A stretch of DNA of 64,000 nt. Origin: Tetrahymena elliotti 4EA (Eukaryota > Ciliophora > Oligohymenophorea > Hymenostomatida > Tetrahymenidae). Numbering within the stretch: position 1 is the first letter of the stretch; every line of letters starts with the position of its first letter. Location: assembly GCA_000231825.2 (NCBI GenBank), contig JH720314.1, positions 124,001 through 188,000 of the forward strand, in the 5' to 3' direction. The position numbers and the translations under genes were made by a program. The notes beneath the pieces were generated by a model, which saw only the letters and a program-made list of their open reading frames with translations, searched no databases and was not told the origin of the DNA. Shown here piece after piece: positions 25,998 to 37,781 of the stretch.

Positions 25998-27629
25998 ATG
26001 GATCAAGAAGATATATAATAGCAATACTCTGAACCAAATTAAAACATTTAATTTGTTAATACAGATAACACTTCTAACATTTTACCCATCACAGTTTAGA
26101 ATTCAGAGTAGTTAAATCTTGAAAATTAATAGAATCCTTTAAATTTGTAAGCAGAAAATGAGAAATAAGTAACTTATTACTTTAGAGATTCAGATTAATC
26201 AGAATGGAGCTCAAGTGAAAGTGAAGGAGAAGAAGAATAAATTGAAGATCCATCATAAGAAAATTAAATAGAATAAGAGGAGAACAATGCTGAAGGAGAT
26301 TAAACGGTTAAAAAGAAAAATAAGAAAAATAAAAATGCAAAAAAATTTGATGAAGATTTCTTTGAAGAAGAAGATGCCGTCATAGATCCTAAGGGAGAAT
26401 AAATGAAAACCAAAAATGAAATAAAGCCATAGAAATTTGAAAAATTTGAATCAGACATGGAAAGACTAGTCAGATTTGGAGTTTAATTTAAAGGAAATGA
26501 AGTTTTGGTAGAGATTGGTTAAGTAATGACTTTAGTTGACGATAAAATTATTATAGCTACTAATAATGATATGAGAGAAGCAGATAAAAGAATTATTCTT
26601 GATCTTGATAACATAGTATTTAATGAATAAAAGAACATTATTGGAAATGTTGATGATGTTTTTGGTAATATTAAGAATCCATTTTATTGCATTATTTTAG
26701 ATAAATACACAGAAGAAATGGTATCTCAAAAGAGATTAGAAGTAGGATAAAAGATGTATATGATTGAAGGCTTTAATAAATTATTAATGAAAGCATAGTT
26801 AGAATTCCTTTTAAGATAAAAAGGTTGTGATGCTTCTAATAGATTCGATGAAGAAGTTCTTAATGATCATGAAGTAGAATATTCTGATGACGAAATGGAA
26901 TCTAAAGCTAAAACTAAAAAGAATAATAAGGAAAGAAAATAAGATTTAGAAGATGTTGAAGACGAAGTTAGAAATGAAGAAAAATAAAATCCTTTAAAGC
27001 AAAAGAAGAATAAAAAAATTATGGTAATGAAAAATGAAGGTGGTGTTTTAAAAAGAATATTTTTAAAACCTTCAGAGTTTGAAAGTTTGAAAAACAACCC
27101 TAACAATAAGATTTAACAACTTCCTTCAGCATATAACCCTAATAAATTTTCTAAAGGTGGTAATCCAAGCTCCCAACAGTAATAGTTCAGTATTCCTAGT
27201 GGTTAAAACCCTCACTATTAAAAATAAAATTATTAATAGAACAAATAGTTTAGGTAAAATAATAATCCAAATTATTAAAAGCAAAACTATTATTAGAATT
27301 AGCAAAACTATTAAGGATAGCAACCTTCATAAAATTATTAATATTAGTAAACAACACCCTATACAAATTATTAGCAATAAGGTTAAAACTATTAGCATCA
27401 ATAGCAATAATATAGTTATTAAAATTAATAGTAATTCAATCAAGCTCCTTAACAACAATAATAATATTATCAAAACAATGATTTCTAACAAAACAATTAA
27501 GATCAAGGTTTCTAAAACTAAAATAAGCATTAAAATAATTATTAAAACTTTAATAATATGTCACAACAATAATAACAATATCAATAAATACCTCCTTCAA
27601 ATTTTCAATAAAACAATTAAATGAATTGA
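25998..27629 (+). CDS. NAF1: H/ACA ribonucleoprotein assembly factor NAF1
   Basis: Single exon, 543 aa. Residues 55-150 are acidic, then Lys-rich (KKKNKKNKNAKK), a likely nuclear signal. Residues 155-240 are the Gar1/Naf1 core: VEIGQVMTLVDDKIIIA, LDLDNIVFN, IIGNVDDVFGNIKNPFY, which match the family pattern of a small beta barrel ending in G-x-I/V-x-x-x-F-G-x-V/I-x-x-P-x-Y. This factor binds the Cbf5/dyskerin subunit in the nucleoplasm and is replaced by Gar1 when snoRNPs and telomerase RNP mature. Length and the long flanks separate it from Gar1, which is short and glycine-arginine-rich. Residues 375-543 are almost only Gln, Asn, Tyr and Pro. Confidence 0.9.
27180..27625 (+). repeat. Gln/Asn/Tyr low-complexity tract of NAF1
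   Basis: Imperfect short repeats such as CAAAACTATTAA, built from TAA, TAG, CAA, AAT and TAT codons, encode the C-terminal tail of NAF1. In the standard code this stretch also gives open frames on the opposite strand, which are artefacts of the repeat. Confidence 0.75.
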
Positions 27630-28080
27630 AATTAAAAATAAATAAATAAATTAATTAAATTTCTCCGAATTTAAATTTGTTAAAATTATTTTATATTTTG
27701 TAAACCTAAATTTAACATTCTTATCATCACAATTAAATTTAAATTCTCTCAAAATTTTTTCTTCCTTTTGCAGATTTATTTTACAATTGTTTAAATTATT
27801 TTTATGTAATTAATTTTTTAAAATAAAATTGAAAATTATTTAAATTTGTTAATTTTAAAATTAGTTAATCTTGAAATAAAAAATAATTTTTAAATGCTGA
27901 AAAGTGATTGATGAATTAATATTACTAGAATTTTTGTAATAGAAATTTAAATCATAATAGTAAAAAACAAATTAAATTTTTAAAATAATTTTGACTCTTC
28001 TCTTTATTTTTTTTCATATTTGAGAAAATTATTTTTTTTGGATAATTAATTGAATAAAATTTTTTCTCATCAACTCACTA

Positions 28081-28096
28081 AAGTGTCTAGACACTT
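28081..28096. promoter_or_regulatory. 16-bp perfect palindrome
   Basis: AAGTGTCTAGACACTT is its own reverse complement. In such AT-rich DNA a palindrome with six G/C positions is uncommon. It lies 452 bp beyond the NAF1 stop. It could bind a dimeric factor or be chance. Confidence 0.3.
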
Positions 28097-28730
28097 ATCT
28101 AATTAAATATATTTTAGTAATTGTTTCATTTGTGCCATTTTAATTTTAATCTAATTTTTAAATGCTATGCTTTTTAGAATTTTTTGAAAGTAGAACAATT
28201 TGGTCCTTTTTAATGACTAAAAATAATTAATGATGAGGCCAAATTTAATTATGTCAATACTTTAATTTCTTTAAAGTAAATATTTTTATAATTTATTTTA
28301 AAATGTTAATTTTTATTTTTTTAAATCCACTGAAATTTTATTTATTATTATTTTTATTTTTGTAAGGCTTTTTAAATTAGAAAAATTATTCCAAAATTTT
28401 TAGCTTGCATTCTTATGTTTTGTGTCTAAAAATAAGTTAGATAATAAGTATTGAGTAAATTAATTAGATGATTTTATTATTATTATGATTATTTTTTTGT
28501 TTTATTTGCATTTGCAAAGTCATTAAGCTTGTACATATTAAATAATTCAAATTTAAGTAGAAATTTAACGGATTTTTGGGTGAAATCAAAAATAAAATGT
28601 TTAAAAATAAAAATTATTTATTAAAATTGCATAAATTAACTAAATAGCTAATAATACATAATAAATAAAAATAATTATATTATAAATCAATGTAAATTTA
28701 AAAAGATCAAATTTAATTTTTTTAGCTAAA

Positions 28731-28738
28731 GCGCGAAA
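28731..28738. promoter_or_regulatory. E2F-like motif
   Basis: GCGCGAAA, reverse complement TTTCGCGC, equals the classical E2F/DP consensus TTT(C/G)GCGC. Tetrahymena has E2F and DP proteins. G+C clusters are very rare in these spacers. It lies about 0.8 kb upstream of the JAMM gene start and 1.1 kb after NAF1; a role is inference only. Confidence 0.3.
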
Positions 28739-29108
28739 GGGAAAATTAAAAATTTGATTATAAAAGGACTAGTGGGAAAATTGAGGCCATTATATTATTA
28801 ATTATTAAATTAAAAAATGAATAAGAAATATATGAAAATAGATTTGATTTTAAAATATATTAAGTATTAATGAAAATAAAAAAAGACAAATTTTAGTTAA
28901 AAAGAGTCATCATTATTTTTAAAAATATGTTGTATATCAATATTTCGTTTTCATAATCTGTTTTAAAAGTAATTAATAATAAAATCAATGAATATCATAT
29001 ATGAAATATATGACTGAATTTTTTTAAAGCTAAAAATTAAAAGAAAAAAAAATAAATAAAAGGGAGGGAGTGGGGATTGAATTGCTTTTCATTTAAAAAT
29101 TGTAAGGA

Positions 29109-29204
29109 ATGGAATATGAAAATTTATATTAAGGAACTCATGAAAATGAAAGGATGGATAATCAAGAATAGGAAAAGGCTTTTTAATAGATTAGTTTAGA
29201 ATGA
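29109..29204 (+). other. Short open frame, coding-like composition
   Basis: ATG to TGA, 31 aa (starts MEYENLYQG), rich in Glu, Gln, Asn and Met, unlike the Ile/Phe/Leu noise of most spacer frames. The frame is also open upstream through the G-run. It may be an upstream ORF of the JAMM gene, an unrecognised exon or chance. Confidence 0.2.
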
Positions 29205-29546
29205 ATGATATTAGTTATTATGAAAATTATATGGAGTGATTAAATATTCATGTAAACATGATTAAAATAATGAATGAAGAATGAATTGGATTTATATATC
29301 TATCTATCAATTAGAAGAGTATACTTAAAAAAAATATATGTATGTAAATATGAATGAATAAATACCTGCATAATTGTATAGATAAAGCAATCTTAATATT
29401 AAGAAAAATAAGGATAATTCCTTCTTAATGATAATTAATTTGTTGTAAATAATTCATCACATTTTATATACAATCTCTCTGTAAAAAAAAAAGTAATAAA
29501 AAAGAGATAAAGAAAGAATAAAAAGAAATTAACTTTTTTTTTAAAG

Positions 29547-32500
29547 ATGGCAGGCACCACCAAAAGAGGAAAATAAAGTTAGTAAAAGGAATTAAAAAAA
29601 GACGACTAGAAATAGATAGAAACTAGCAGTAAACTCATTTAATAAGCACTAAATTTACAACAATTGAAAGGAGGATGAATGACCATTTTCTGTTTTTTAA
29701 TTGTTTAATTAATTTTTATTCGCATGATTATTGAAATTAAAAAAAATTATTTTTTATAATTTCTTATCAGAACAAGAGGAAGATAGAAAGAGGGATGAAA
29801 GACTGAAAAATAGATAGAATAATCTCAAAAAATTTAAAGAAGCTCAAGAAATGTAAATTATTATTGCTCGTAAATACGTTTACTGGCATTTAAATTTCTT
29901 AAAATTTGTGATGGTAGCGCCAGAATATTTTAAAGATTAGCCAGATAGATATTGAGATAAAACTTATATTTATGCTTTAAAATTTTAATTTATATATAGG
30001 GAGGAGGTGCATAATAAAAAGAATACAAATGCATAGTCTTAGACTTAAAGCAAGTCTCCCAGACGTAAAGATTCTGCTTGTAAAAAAAATTAAAAATAAT
30101 AGATTTAAATCATTCATGAAAAAGGGCTCAAGCAGCTTATTGATTAGGGACAATAATTGATTAATATTTTTCATAAAAAATAAATAGTAGCTTCAAAAAA
30201 ACATAATTCAGGAGCAAATGCAAAAAATTTAAAGTCGCCATAAGACGATTTTGATGATGAAGTTGTTAGTGACGTTTCTTCTGATTTAAGCGATTCATTG
30301 GAAGCAAAATTTAAATAGGAAAATGAAGGAAAAATAGAAGGAAGCAACTAACCTTCAAAGCATAGAGGATCCAAATATCACTAATCCGCCTTGAGCTAGA
30401 CTCCATAGAGTGGCAGGAACAAAATTGACTCGTAGAATTTTTCATTTTTATTCAAAAAACAAACTTTTTGGGAAATATTGCTTACTTTGCAGCACTAGTT
30501 ATTTACAGTGATATACAAATGAAAATATATGTGCTATTAATGCATTATTTATCTTTGAAAAAGACAAATTTTAGCTATAAGCTATTCGATATATCTATAA
30601 AATTTAATCTTATTTATTTATTTTTAATCATAGAGATGATGAAGATGATGAAATGAATAGCCTTTTAAAATCTAATGGTAAACAAAGTCCTTTATCTAGA
30701 GAAGTTAAATCAGATAGAAGTCCTTCAATTAATATAGGAAATAAATAAAATAAGGGAAAATAACATAATAAAGAAGATAATCATTCTATGGAACTCGAAG
30801 TAGATGATAATTAGAAGGGTTCTCATTCAAAAAGCACTTTAAAATAGCATAAAAATAATAAAGGAGCAAAAAAGGAAGATAAGAAAAGTAAATTATTAAT
30901 TTGAATTGAAAAAAAAATCATTTTAATTTATCATTTATTTTTTTCATTTTAGAAGATACTGATAAGTTAAAAGAAAGTGATGCTGATGAAGAAAATAACT
31001 CTTAGGAGGGAGAGTCAGATAAAGATGAAAATGAAAAGAGTAAAAAAAAGGGGGAAGACGAAAATGATGATAACAGTGATCATGATGATAATGAAAACGA
31101 TGAAGATGATGAATAAATTGAAAGTATTGCTCAACGTAAAGTTAAGAGAAATGTTAAGTAAAAATTTAAGATTGTAAAGGGAGAATTTGTTTCATTAGAA
31201 AATAATGACTTGGAAGAGGAAGAAGAAGCCTAAAATAAACAACCAAAAAAGACTAAAGCTATTTCTAAAACAAAAACATCCAAGCTATCTAAAAAAAGTT
31301 AATTATAAACTAATCCTGAAGAATCAGATTAGTTATTCAAGAAAAGATTAGTTTTATCTGCAACTGGAGTAACTAAAGTTAAAAAAATTAAAATGCAAGG
31401 CTTACTTCCTACTAAAAAATCTGGTTTAAAGCCAACACCTGAATCAAAATTAGGGAAAAAGTCAGAATAAAAGTTATAGTAAAACAAGCAAGAATAGTAA
31501 CCATTAAAAAAATTAGATAAACTTAGTGCAAAATAAAAGGAAAAACTAAAGAAATAGGTTTTAAAGAATAAGGAAGATTTAAAAAAATAAAATTCATTAG
31601 ATAAAAAACTTAAAAAAAAAGTAAAAGGAGAATAACAGATTGAAGAAGAAGACGATGAAAAAATGACTGCAAAATCTATGCTAAAGAAGAAAAATAAAGA
31701 TTAAAAAATAGCACATTCAGAAAAGGAAAAATCTGAGTTATTAAAATAGCAAGAAGCTTAAAAATAGCAGTAATTAAAATAAATTTTAAAGAATATAGAA
31801 GCCAGAAAGAAGGCTTTAGATAAAATAGAATAATCGGAAAGAAAAAAGCATTAAGAAAAGGAAAAAGTAGAAAAAAAAGTTAATAAGAAGATGTTGTAGC
31901 TTTAATTATTTGAAAAAAAGATTGAATAACTTAAGAAAGAACAGTAAAATACTAATTTAAATGAATTTCATAATAATTATATGAGTAATTTCTTAAATGA
32001 TGAAAACGATAGCAATAGAAGCGTATTATCTAGCAAAATTGGAATAACTTCTACTTAAGTTTTACCTACTTCTTTCTCAGATAAAAATATTGCACTTTTA
32101 ATAAAGAAAAATAAATAAAAAGAAGTTGTTTAGTAGGATAGTAAGAAAAAAGAATCTGAAATAGAATAAGAAGCAGATAAGAAATCAAAAAAGAAAAAGA
32201 ATTAGGAAGAAGGAGAAAAATAAGAAAATGAAGAAGATATTGATGAAGAGGATGATAGTGATGATGATGACGAAGAAAGCATTTAAGAAATAAGAAAAAG
32301 CAGTAGAAGACCTGTAAAATCAAAATAATATGAGGATTATGATTATAACTCACATAGAGTGAATAAGGGATAGAATATAGAAGAGTTAGAAAAAGAAAAA
32401 GAAAAATTAGCTTAAGATATTAATGAATTATAAGAAAGAAAATAAAAGGCTGAGGAAGAGAAAATAAGTTTATTATAAAGCTTGTAATCAGAAAGAGAGG

Positions 32501-35500
32501 AATTGGAAAAGGATTAGATAATGTATGATGAACTTTAAAATTAGAATTTTCATGTAAATAATAAAAAGGATTCAAAAATACATGCTGTTGATGAAATCTT
32601 TGAAAATGAAAAAGCTTCTAAAATTAAAAAAGGAAATAAATTAAATAGTTAAATAGAAGTTGAATAGGTTTAGGTTATTGTTGAAGAAGAAAATACTAAG
32701 TTAGGAAAATCCAAAAAGATAGGCAAAGATAAAGAAACTGCTTTAAAGAAGAAAGATTTAAAAGATAAAAAAATGAAAAAGGGTGAAATTTAATAGGAAA
32801 GCTTAAATGAAATTCCATATCAAAATTAAATTATTCAACCAATCTTAACAGAATAAATTAATGAAATAGAAAATGAGTAATAATCAGGTAAAAAAGTATA
32901 TAAAAAAAAGAATAAAGCCATTGAATAAGAAATATAGTAGGTTCCTATAGTCGAGAGCATATAATTTTAATCTTCATAAATTAACTAAATATCTAAAGAT
33001 GACCCTTTTAATTAAATTAATCCATCTACATTTACTGATAAAAAGCAAGCTTCTGCTGAAGATAAATAAAAAAGTGGTTCTAAAAAGGGTAGAAAACCAA
33101 AAAAAAATGTTGAAGGAGAAGAAGAATCTTCCAAGCCAGAAAGTACAAGTAATGCTAGTAAAAAATAAAAAAGCAGCAAAAAACAAAAGGTAATTGAAAC
33201 TCCTGTAGATACAGGCATGAATTTGTTAGATATCTTTATGCAAGAAATATCAAAAGTAAATCAAGATAATGAATAATCTGAGAATGATAAAAATGGCACT
33301 CGTTCTTTAGGCAATATAAATGAAGATTAAACTAAGTTGGAACAATAGACGTAATAATCTAAATCAGCTAATTTATCTATTAATACAGATAAAGATAAGA
33401 AGGCTTCATAAAATTCTTCAGGTAATAATTTTATTTTTCTCTTTATGTTTTTAAAATATTCTTTTTATTTGTAGAAAATTAACTACCCTAAAAAGTGTAA
33501 GAATAAGAAGAGTAAATCCCTTAGTAAATTTAACAAGAAACTGAAACAAGAATAAATACAGAAGAATAGGATAAAAAAGAAATTTAATTAGTAGAGGAAA
33601 ATATTTATCAAACTTAAGAAAAGTAGTATGAAGAAGTAATAAATAATGATAATAAAAATGAAACAAATAAAGAGGTAATAAATGAAGAAGTTCCTTCCTA
33701 GGTTGTTGAATAGAAAGAAAATATTTAGAGTGTAGAATATGAATAAGAAAAAATTGATATTGAAAAAGATAGCGAATAAAAATAAGAAATTACATAGAGT
33801 GAAGTAAATGAATAATTACAATAATAAAAATAAGAAAAAGAAGAAAAAGTAGAAATCGAAGAATAAAATAAAGATTAGAATACACATCTTTAGGAAAATG
33901 ATAAGTAAGAAACTGATAAATAAGAATAATAAGCCATAGAAGAGAAAGAAATTTAGAGATAATAAGAAGAATCTAGCTCTAATATTAAATAAACTATTGA
34001 AGAACCAAAAAAAATTAATGAAAATTAATAAAAGGAAGAAATTAATTAAGAATAAGAAACTATTATTGATAATACAAGTAAAGAATAAAGTGAAAAGTAA
34101 CCAGATCAAGAAGAGATTTAACAAAATGATTAAAATGACAATACTCATAAAATGGAAATTGAATACAAAGTTACAGAAGAATAAAATAAGGAACAAGAAT
34201 AATAATTAATAAATTCTGAGAATAAAAATTTAGAAGTAGTATAAAATAAATCAGAAAATAATGATAATGATACAGAATTGAATAAAGAAAATAAGGAAGA
34301 TATTTAAATCGAAGATGATAAGTAGGATAGTAAAGAAATAAAAGACGAAGAAAACTCAAAACCTATTGTTTCTATTGAAGTAGAAGTTACTTCTTAACCA
34401 TAGGCTGAAAATTAGGAAAATTAAATAAAAACTAATGAAGAGCATCAAGTTGAAGAAACAGAAAAATAAGAAGAGAAACAAGTTTAGGAAGATTCTGAAT
34501 AAATAAATAAAGAAGATATTAAATAAGTTTAGGAAACTGAACTAAAAGAGGAAGTGTAAAATATAGAATAAAAAGAAGAGTAAGAATCAGAATAGGTAGA
34601 TTAACAAAAAGAACAAGAACCTATCACTAATCAAGAACTTGTTTAACAAACAGCTTAGGAAAATACTAAAGTAGATATTGAGCAAACTAACAATGGTAAT
34701 ATTTTACAGTTTTTTAAAAAATTATTAATTAAATAAAGAATTAATAGAAGAAAAACAAGAAGAACTTTAACAAGAACAAGAAGCAGTAAAGGAATCTGAA
34801 GAGATAGCTGAGTAAGAGTTCTAATAAAAGGATTTAGAATAAGAGCCTTAGCCATAAGGCTAAAATCCTACACATGAAGAATTATAAAATAAGGATGAGA
34901 GTACTGTTCCTGAAGAAAATTAAAATTTAGAAAAAGAACAAAAAAATACAAACGAAGATTAGTAAGAGTAAGTATTCCATGAAAAGGATTCTGTTGCCAA
35001 TTAGCAAGAGAACTAATTTATGGAAGAAGAAAACTCTATATAAAACTAATAGAACCAAGAATAACAGGAATATCAATAAAATCAACAATAATTATATTAA
35101 AATCAAGAGGAATTCGAAGATGATATGGGACTTGATCAGGAAAGAAGAGATTTTGATGAAGAAAATTTTTTTGATGATCTCACTCCAATTTCTATGCCTG
35201 AAGAGTAATAGGTAGGAGGATAAAGATAAGAAATAGATTTCAATAAAATTCCATAGATTAGAACTCTTATAAATGATCCTTACTCTTAATAAAGATAATA
35301 ATATTAACCGTAAAGTTAGTAGTAGTAGGCTCAGCAGTAGCATTTACAGCAGTAGCAATAAAGCTAGAAGTAATCATCCTAATTTTAACAACACCAACAA
35401 CAATAGTATTCGTAACTTATTTTATAATAATAGCTATAATAATAGTAGTAACAGAGGTAATAGTAAAACAAAAACTAGGCTGCAATGAAATTACAAACAA

Positions 35501-37781
35501 ATGTAACTACATAACCAAATACTCTTCTTCAATAACATAATTAAAATTAAAACATATAAGATTAAAACACCTAAAAACTATAATTATTATAAACTGACTC
35601 ACTTAATAAATAAAGAGCTTAACTACAACAACAATAACAATAATAATTACAACCAAAATAAAAACAACTACAACAATAATAATAAATTTTAATTGAAAAG
35701 TAACTAAAACAACAACAACAACTAACCTAACAATAACAACAACATCAACAGTAACAAAAACTTCTTCAAGATTAAAATAAGCAAACTTAGTAACCAAATA
35801 ATTAAAATGTAAAATCATAGATGTAAATTGAACAAACATAATTGAATACAAAAGAAAACTCTTAATAATAGATTAAAAACATAAATTAACAAATTGCTTA
35901 ATCAAATTAAAAGAGCAACGATTTAAGTAAAGGAGAAAAACAAAGCTAAAAAACATAAAACAAAACTGAAATTTAAAGTCAAAATTTAAATTAACAAACA
36001 TAAAAAGTTTAGAGTGAGTCAAAATTAAGCACTCCAATAAATAAAAATTCATAAATACAATAACAGTGTTTGGAAAATAAACAGCAATAAAATACTGAGA
36101 ATGACAAAATGGTGATAGAAGAGGCTTTGAGTGTTACATAAGAGAAGTAGTAAAAAGAAAATACTCCTTCTTAATAGAGAGAAGAAATTATTTAAACCCC
36201 AAAAGAAGAGAGTAAATAAAGTAGTTAATCATCTTAACAGCCCCCTGCAGCAGTAGAAAAACAAGCTACACAAAGTCCAAGCTTGAAAACAGGTAACTAA
36301 GAGAGCAAGCCACCAGTTCAGGAAGAAACTATCACAAAAAAGATTCTCAGATAAAAGCCTAAAATAGACTACAAATATTCATCATAGTAAATTCATATCA
36401 ATATTTTCAAACTTTTACTGATTTTTATTAAACTAGAAAATTATCTGGCCACTCATTTGTCCAAACAAAAACAACTAAAAATCCTCCATATAAAATTAAG
36501 ATGTCTCTCTAATCCTTGATTGTATTAAATATTCACTCACATTTGTTTGAAACTGAAATCATAGGACTTGTAGGAGGAGTTTATGATGAAGCTACTTAAG
36601 GTAAACAAAATTGTTTTAATTGATTTTAGTAAGAATATTCAATAAATCTAGAAATTATCATTTAAGAGTGCAAGCCTTGCAAACAAATAAAGACTGAAGA
36701 TGATTACCATAACGTAGAAATGGATCCAGTTGATTAGTAATTCATTTTATTTGTAAACATTCATAATTATTATTTAATTGTTTAGGGCTGAAGTAAAGCA
36801 ATATTTTGAGTCTAAGAGCCTCAAAACTGTAGGTTGGTACCATTCTCACCCTAAATTTAGTTGCTAACCTTCAAAGATAGATGTGGATAATCACAAGGCA
36901 TATAAAGAAATGCTTAGTCTTAAGCAATATGTTGGAATCATCATTAGTAAAAATTTTATTTTCAATGTTAATTTATAATTGATTTTATTTTAAAATGATA
37001 AGGTCCTTACAATAAAAATGATTAAAAGCCCTAAGTCTTAATTTTTGATGAGTATAATGGCAACAATATTAAGTTGAATTATTAGGTGATTGGAAGCACA
37101 ATGGATAGTGAAATATTAGATTTTATGGTAAATTTTAATATATTATGTATGAAACTAGGCTATTTAATTTTTAAAATAAAATAAGAACCAACTTATGCTT
37201 AGCACTAAAAATGAATAGGGTAGAATAAAGTTTTTCAATTAATGGTAATATTTTTTTATAAAATTAATTTCCAAATTTTATACTTATTTTTGATCAATAA
37301 TAGGCAAAAAGATATTACATATAAGGATAAACTATTTTAGAGTCTAAAATAAATAGTAGTTTCAAATTAAAGATCCATTCAAAGGCTACTTAAAAATTAA
37401 ATGGGCCAAGTTAATAATAAAGAATAAATGGATTTTGAACAATTCTCAAACGAGATATCAGAATCATAAGAAAATGATGAAGAAAGTAAAGCTCTTAATG
37501 AAAATAGTAGCAACTTTAAATCTTAAAAGTAAATAGATACATCAGTTAGTAATTGCTAAGACTCTTAATAATAAAATTAATCTAAAAAAAGCAACTAGGA
37601 AAACATTTCTTCCTCTTCTTCACAATTAAAATTAAACAATTAATCAGCAGATTCACCTAAAAATGCTTCTCTTAATAAAACGGTTGCTTAGAATAATTAA
37701 TAGACAAAAAAAGCTGTAAATTTAGTTGATATGAAAAATGAATAGGATTTAATAAAAATATTTTAATCTTTTAACTTATGA
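29547..37781 (+). CDS. Giant disordered protein with C-terminal JAMM/MPN+ metalloprotease domain
   Basis: Thirteen exons (29547-29628, 29771-29852, 30000-30431, 30634-30887, 30953-33421, 33475-34695, 34739-36386, 36437-36600, 36634-36736, 36786-36946, 37003-37127, 37186-37244, 37304-37781) give 2425 aa; every junction phase agrees. Residues 1-2050 are Lys/Glu/Asp/Gln/Ser-rich, with acidic runs, Lys-rich patches, a coiled coil near 780-850 and a Gln tract. Residues 2085-2290 are a JAMM domain: Glu2103 in ETEIIGLVGG, then VGWYHSHPKFSCQPSKID, giving His2171, His2173, Ser2181 and Asp2184, followed by VGIIISPYN and QVLIFDEYN. This is a complete zinc motif, so it is likely an active deubiquitinase. 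The GWYHSHPxFxxxPSxxD form resembles MYSM1 and MPND, chromatin-linked members, rather than AMSH or CSN5. I found no SANT or SWIRM domain. The N-terminus suggests a nuclear scaffold. Confidence 0.83.
33700..34690 (+). repeat. Glu/Gln-rich low-complexity tract
   Basis: GAA, TAA, GAG, CAA and AAT codons in irregular alternation encode several hundred residues of Glu/Gln/Lys/Asn within the JAMM gene. Confidence 0.7.
35280..35770 (+). repeat. Gln/Asn homopolymer-like tract
   Basis: TAA, TAG, CAA and CAG codons dominate, for example repeated TAGTAGTAG near 35320 and CAACAACAA near 35640 and 35710. It encodes a polyglutamine-like part of the JAMM protein. Confidence 0.7.

Larger units (their letters stand above)
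27630..29546. other. Long AT-rich spacer between NAF1 and the JAMM gene
   Basis: No gene is firmly recognised in 1.9 kb. It holds a 16-bp perfect palindrome (28081-28096), an E2F-like site (28731-28738), a G-run (29062-29075) and a short open frame (29109-29204), each listed separately or in the findings. No Sm site, snRNA or tRNA was convincing. Confidence 0.5.

Noticed and set aside
27126..27624. Overlapping open frames on both strands at the NAF1 3' end
   Set aside because: They arise from the Gln/Asn repeat tract read in wrong frames; the NAF1 frame in the ciliate code is continuous.
28180..28340. Possible box C/D snoRNA (ATGATGA with a distant CTGA)
   Set aside because: Spacing of about 105 nt, no terminal stem and no convincing C'/D' boxes.
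29062..29075. Possible G-quadruplex (GGGAGGGAGTGGGG)
   Set aside because: Only three clear G-runs; the fourth has two Gs. Probably just part of a purine-rich stretch.
33451..35851. Many minus-strand frames across the JAMM gene
   Set aside because: They are mirror frames of Glu/Gln/Lys-rich codons, giving Leu/Ile/Phe/Val strings without any domain.
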